The translations under genes were made by a program, and so were the position numbers. From Deltaproteobacteria bacterium (lineage in GTDB: Bacteria > Desulfobacterota > Desulfofervidia > Desulfofervidales > DG-60): a DNA stretch of 9,739 bases. Shown here one piece after another: positions 6,499 to 9,739 of the stretch. The stretch lies in contig JAGGTC010000002.1 in NCBI GenBank assembly GCA_021163945.1, positions 1-9,739 of the forward strand, read 5' to 3'. The notes beneath the pieces are model-generated. The model was not told the DNA's origin, made no database searches, and worked only from the letters and a program-made list of their open reading frames with translations. The first letter of the stretch is position 1. Each line of letters starts with the position of its first letter.

Positions 6499-7809
6499 TT
6501 ATATATATTCTTCTACATATGGCCTTGTATTAAATACATTTAACCTTTCAAAGAGGAATTCAAACCTCTTTTCTAATGCATCGAGTATTTTCTTCTTTAT
6601 CTCTTGAGGAAGTGTCCATAGCCTTTTTTTGAATGGGCCAAATGCCCTCTTTCTCATTTTGTAGATAAATTGTTCCTCTGTTACCCCTTTCCAGCTATCC
6701 TTAAACTCCTCTTTTAGGTATTCATACATCTCATCTCTAAGGTCTTTTGGTAAATTGTCATAAATTATATTTTGAAATCCTGTGGCCAGGTGTATCTCGG
6801 ATGTGCCTACCTTTGGGAATCTATCAAAGAGCTCATCAGGGAGTGTTGAGGCACCGTGTTGGACTGCCCCTGATAGCCCATATCTCTCCCTTGCTATCCT
6901 TGAAATATTTTTTAGTACCTCAAAATCAAGTCTAACATTGGCCAAACGCCCATCTGGAAGGGGAATGCCACCATGGGCCGTCCCTGTCTGGACACTTATC
7001 TTGCTTATGCCTGGTAGATCCTTGCCCATTCTACTCAATGTTTTTAGATAACCTTGCATAAAGGCATCAAATTCCTCTACTGTAGAGTTTTTCCCACCAA
7101 TGTGGCCAATTTCTCCCCCTACAGATATTGTAATACCATTTGGCTCAATCTCCCTAATAAATGCCGTAAGCCTAGCTGTATTCTCATAATTTTCCCTTTG
7201 TTGTTCAATGAGTGTAGGCCTGGAATAGTCTACCAAAGTAGATGCATCTATATCTATGTTATAAAAGCCAGAATCAATGGCCTCCTTTGTCAAATCCTTA
7301 ATGGCCTTGAGCTCTGCCTCAGGGTCTTCTGCATACCTTTTTTGATCAAACTGGAAGTGGTCCCCCTGAATGAATAAAGGGCCTCTGTAGCCCTCCTTTA
7401 TGGCCGCTATAAGGATGGCAGCTGCGTATTCGCTAGGCCTTTGATGGGTATAGACCATCTCTGACCTTGCTATCTCAAATATGAATGCGCCTATGTTTTT
7501 ATCTAGGGCAATCCTAAATACCCTCCTTGCTATATCATATGTCATCCCCCTTATATTTATAGCAGGGACAGTAAATCCACCAACCTCTCCCCTCCCTATG
7601 GCCATATATAGATTGTGGATAGAGGCAGGTATAATCTTAAGTGCCTTGGCAATATCTCTAATTGAGGACATTGCCTCTTCCTTTAGCTGCCTTTCTTCAC
7701 TGAAAACTGCTGTATAGATGAGATTGTCTATAACATCCCCCCTTAGCCCTTCCTCACCCATCTCTACTTTTTTAAGGGCATTGTTTAATTCATCTATATT
7801 TTTATACAT
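6499..7809 (-). CDS. Class II (zinc-dependent) aldolase, long form; probable fructose-bisphosphate aldolase
   Basis: This 436-residue protein looks like a class II aldolase, which cleaves or forms fructose 1,6-bisphosphate (or tagatose bisphosphate) with dihydroxyacetone phosphate and glyceraldehyde 3-phosphate. Expected residues can be matched by motif to the E. coli enzyme: Asp150-His151 (catalytic Asp and zinc His), Glu233 in GGEIGHIGGK, His279 in TGTAHGG, and His318 in QHGAST. It is longer than the usual 280-360 residues, with an N-terminal extension of some 60 residues and a helical tail after about 350. GDH at 149-151 and IDAS at 187-190 also recall GatZ/KbaZ, the tagatose-bisphosphate aldolase partner of about 420 residues, but the full zinc site favours an active enzyme. 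GGGG (7817-7820) precedes ATG at 7809. The start is one base after the HD gene stop, and the stop abuts the RodZ-like ATG. The sugar substrate is uncertain. Confidence 0.82.
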   Translation of the reverse strand: MYKNIDELNNALKKVEMGEEGLRGDVIDNLIYTAVFSEERQLKEEAMSSIRDIAKALKIIPASIHNLYMAIGRGEVGGFTVPAINIRGMTYDIARRVFRIALDKNIGAFIFEIARSEMVYTHQRPSEYAAAILIAAIKEGYRGPLFIQGDHFQFDQKRYAEDPEAELKAIKDLTKEAIDSGFYNIDIDASTLVDYSRPTLIEQQRENYENTARLTAFIREIEPNGITISVGGEIGHIGGKNSTVEEFDAFMQGYLKTLSRMGKDLPGISKISVQTGTAHGGIPLPDGRLANVRLDFEVLKNISRIARERYGLSGAVQHGASTLPDELFDRFPKVGTSEIHLATGFQNIIYDNLPKDLRDEMYEYLKEEFKDSWKGVTEEQFIYKMRKRAFGPFKKRLWTLPQEIKKKILDALEKRFEFLFERLNVFNTRPYVEEYI

Positions 7810-7810
7810 T

Positions 7811-8362
7811 TTATAGCCCCAATTGTCCTGAAATACCCTGCATGGCCCTTAGGGCAATATCAATAAATTCCTCTAAGGATAGTCCCAGTTCACTGCATGT
7901 CTTTATCTGTTCTCTGTTTGCCCCTTTGGCAAATGCCTTTTCCTTAAATCTCCTAAGTACAAATGCTGTATCTATCTTTGATAGTCTCTTTTCTGGTGTT
8001 ATAAGCGCACAAGCAACAATTAGGCCAGTAAGTGGGTCTACGGCATAGAGTGCCTTATCCAACTTGCTATTTCTAGGTAGGTTGTGTATGGGATTGTGTA
8101 CCTTTACAGCATAGATAATATCCTCTGAAAGCCCCATATTCTCTAGTATTTCTGCACCTATAAGGCTATGCTCCTCTGGCCTATCCTTTGTCTCTTCATA
8201 ATCAATATCATGCAACAGGCCTACAATGCCCCACTTTTCTACATCCTCCCCAAACCTTTCTGCCAATGCCCTCATTACTGCCTCTGTAGCAAGCATGTGC
8301 TTTATAAGATTTTTATTCTTTACCCTCTTTTTTAGCTCCTTAAAGAGTTTTTCCCTGTCCAT
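7811..8362 (-). CDS. HD-domain phosphohydrolase of unknown substrate
   Basis: The 183-residue protein has the HD metal site of phosphohydrolases: His22 in LIKHMLATEAVM, His51-Asp52 in GLLHDIDYE, and further candidate ligands His65 (EEHSLIGAEIL), His89 (KVHN) and Asp109 (AVDPLTGLI). It seems complete and single-domain, with no membrane segment, so a soluble metal-dependent hydrolase of a phosphate ester or nucleotide is expected. Its substrate cannot be read from the sequence. The ATG at 8362 has no clear ribosome site, but any later start would remove His22. It lies 31 bases after pyrD and one base before the aldolase, so it is probably cotranscribed with both. A housekeeping role in nucleotide metabolism is possible from this setting but is inference. 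Confidence 0.85.
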   Translation of the reverse strand: MDREKLFKELKKRVKNKNLIKHMLATEAVMRALAERFGEDVEKWGIVGLLHDIDYEETKDRPEEHSLIGAEILENMGLSEDIIYAVKVHNPIHNLPRNSKLDKALYAVDPLTGLIVACALITPEKRLSKIDTAFVLRRFKEKAFAKGANREQIKTCSELGLSLEEFIDIALRAMQGISGQLGL

Positions 8363-8393
8363 AGTTGATACTATAACACAAACATCATTTCAT

Positions 8394-9296
8394 TTAAACA
8401 ATTAAACTCCCAATAACATCATTAATGTCTTTAAATCCATTATTTTTCAAGTAGGACTTAATACCCTCAAGCACCTCCACACTCACCTTTGGGTTTATAA
8501 AATTGGCAGTCCCTATCTGCACTGCCTTTGCCCCTACAATGAGGTATTCTAGTGCATCCTGTGCTGTAAAAATCCCACCTATCCCAACTGTTGGGATATT
8601 TAATGTCCTTACTATATCCCAAACCATCTTTAGTGAGATTGGCTTTAGGCAAGGGCCAGAGAGGCCACCTGTAATGTTAGAGAGCCTGGGGCGCCTTGTA
8701 TTTACATCTACTGCCATGGCAGGAAATGTATTTATAAGGGAGACACCATCTGCGCCAGAGTTTATGACCTCTCTAGCTATTGCCACAATATCTGTAACCT
8801 CTGGGGTAAGCTTTACAATGATTGGGAGGTCTGTAACGTTGCGGACTGCCTTGGTCACTTTGGCTGCAAGTCTTTTGTCCTTTCCAAATACCAAGCCATC
8901 CTTTATATTTGGACAAGAAATATTTAATTCTAACGCATCTACCCCACTTTTTTCCAATTTTTCAGCCAAAAGGGCATATTCTTCTATTGAATCTCCAAAG
9001 ATATTGACAATGATCTTTGTGTCAATGGTCTTTAAAAATGGCAACTTTTCCTTTAAAAATCTCTCTATACCTACATTTTCTAAACCAATGGCATTTATTA
9101 GGCCACATGGTACCTCTACCAACCTTGGGGGTGGGTTTCCAGACCTCTCCTTTAGAGAGATACCTTTGACAACAATTCCACCTAGGATGTTTAAATCCAA
9201 AAATGGGGCATATTCCCTTCCATAGCCAAATGTACCAGATGCCACCAATACAGGGTTTTTTAATTTAAGGCGTCCAATCTCTACCTCTAAGTCCAT
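8394..9296 (-). CDS. pyrD: Dihydroorotate dehydrogenase, class 1B catalytic subunit
   Basis: PyrD oxidises dihydroorotate to orotate in pyrimidine synthesis, using FMN in a TIM barrel. The 300-residue length is normal for class 1. Visible motifs are ASGTFGYG near residues 19-26, VVKGIS with Lys44, INAIGLENVG (67-76) for substrate binding, NISCPN (125-130) with the class 1 catalytic Cys128, KLTP with Lys162, LINT (187-190), GGLSGP (210-215) and VGIGGI (237-242) for the FMN phosphate. Class 1B is supported by pyrK directly upstream, whose stop lies inside pyrD (10-base overlap). AAGGGA lies seven bases before the ATG at 9296. PyrB-type electrons pass via PyrK to NAD+, fitting an anaerobic cell. 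There is no N-terminal membrane helix, unlike the quinone-linked class 2 enzyme. A 31-base gap with nothing recognisable separates it from the HD gene. Confidence 0.96.
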   Translation of the reverse strand: MDLEVEIGRLKLKNPVLVASGTFGYGREYAPFLDLNILGGIVVKGISLKERSGNPPPRLVEVPCGLINAIGLENVGIERFLKEKLPFLKTIDTKIIVNIFGDSIEEYALLAEKLEKSGVDALELNISCPNIKDGLVFGKDKRLAAKVTKAVRNVTDLPIIVKLTPEVTDIVAIAREVINSGADGVSLINTFPAMAVDVNTRRPRLSNITGGLSGPCLKPISLKMVWDIVRTLNIPTVGIGGIFTAQDALEYLIVGAKAVQIGTANFINPKVSVEVLEGIKSYLKNNGFKDINDVIGSLIV

Positions 9297-9739
9297 ATTA
9301 TATCCCTTGCATCAAATACTGGCCCTTGCTCACACACCTTGAGCAGGCCCAACCTCCCCTTCACTACACACCCCAAGCATGCCCCTACCCCACATGCCAT
9401 CTGACTCTCTAGGCATACCTGCAGGGGGATATCTTCCCCCTTGGCAATGTAGTAGATCGCCCTTAGCATGGGAAATGGGCCACAGGCATATATAAAGTCT
9501 GGTCTTTTTTCTCTTAGTGCCCATTTTAGGCCATCGGTTGCCAGTCCAGTTTTTCCAAGACTTCCATCCTCTGTGTAGATTATAAGATTTTTTACTATTT
9601 TTGAGATCATTTTAATTAATTCATCATCCATTTTTTGTTTGATCCCCCAAATAACGTAAAAATTGCATTGTTTTTTGATCAAAGCACTGGCCAAAAACCC
9701 TAAAGGGGCAATGCCCATCCCACCCGCTACAAGTAATAC
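9287..9739 (-). CDS. pyrK: Dihydroorotate dehydrogenase electron-transfer subunit (5' end outside window)
   Basis: Only the last 150 residues are present; the reading frame is open to the window edge at 9739, so the ATG at 9718 is internal. PyrK carries FAD and a [2Fe-2S] cluster and passes electrons from PyrD to NAD+. The fragment starts in the NAD-binding lobe at VAGGMGIAPL, the typical GGxGxAP loop. It then has ACGPFPML, and LESQMACGVGACLGC followed by a fourth Cys in KVCEQGPVF. These cysteines, spaced C-X4-C-X2-C-X11-C, are the [2Fe-2S] ligands and end the protein as usual. The missing part should be the FAD-binding barrel, roughly 100 residues. The stop overlaps the pyrD start by 10 bases, as expected for partner subunits. 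The family is clear. Confidence 0.95.
   Translation of the reverse strand, partial: VLLVAGGMGIAPLGFLASALIKKQCNFYVIWGIKQKMDDELIKMISKIVKNLIIYTEDGSLGKTGLATDGLKWALREKRPDFIYACGPFPMLRAIYYIAKGEDIPLQVCLESQMACGVGACLGCVVKGRLGLLKVCEQGPVFDARDIIWT

Noticed and set aside
8503..9225. A 240-codon open frame on the plus strand
   Set aside because: It lies wholly inside pyrD on the opposite strand, shows no family motifs, and its length follows from pyrD codon composition.
9706..9716. GGGCA-A-TGCCC inverted repeat
   Set aside because: It has a one-base loop and lies within conserved pyrK codons, so it is most likely chance.
1..9739. tRNA, rRNA, CRISPR arrays, insertion sequences or phage genes
   Set aside because: Intergenic space is under 110 bases at every point; no regular spacer repeats, tRNA-like folds or transposase motifs were seen.

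Overview
The window is an AT-rich stretch of bacterial chromosome. Gene content points to a strict anaerobe: a large flavin and iron-sulfur electron-transfer module of the heterodisulfide-reductase (Hdr) type sits beside NAD-linked, class 1B pyrimidine biosynthesis genes. Soluble HdrA/MvhD/HdrD-like sets, and DUF2914 attached to a RodZ-like protein, are what I would expect in sulfate-reducing or syntrophic Desulfobacterota. Frequent ATA and AGG/AGA codons and Lys/Glu-rich proteins would suit a moderate thermophile. The taxonomic placement is inference, not something the sequence proves.

Layout from left to right. At 8-88 lies a compact intergenic repeat of three hairpins. It is followed at once by a plus-strand glycerophosphodiester phosphodiesterase gene (101-790). 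Every other gene is on the minus strand. The phosphodiesterase gene overlaps tail to tail, by 15 bases, the last gene of a three-gene operon that reads leftward: an HdrA-type flavoprotein of 1015 residues (2572-5619), an MvhD-like [2Fe-2S] protein with a C-terminal extension (1977-2582), and an HdrD-like protein with ferredoxin and CCG domains (776-1975). A good sigma70-type promoter with a small dyad beside it lies in the 72-base gap in front of this operon.

Further right is a second minus-strand gene string whose beginning is outside the window: pyrK (partial), pyrD, an HD-domain phosphohydrolase, a long class II aldolase, and a RodZ-like helix-turn-helix/membrane/DUF2914 protein. Spacings are a 10-base overlap, then 31, 1 and 0 bases, so these five genes are probably cotranscribed.

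How the genes work together. PyrK and PyrD form the NAD-dependent dihydroorotate dehydrogenase. The Hdr trio has the parts of a soluble flavin-based electron bifurcating or confurcating complex: MvhD would take electrons from a dehydrogenase, the HdrA-type protein would split or merge them through two flavin domains, and the HdrD-like protein would pass one branch to a disulfide or other acceptor. No hydrogenase, formate dehydrogenase, NADH module or acyl-CoA reductase is encoded next to it here, so its donor and acceptor are open. This is the most interesting part of the window. No RNA genes, CRISPR arrays, insertion sequences or transposases were seen.
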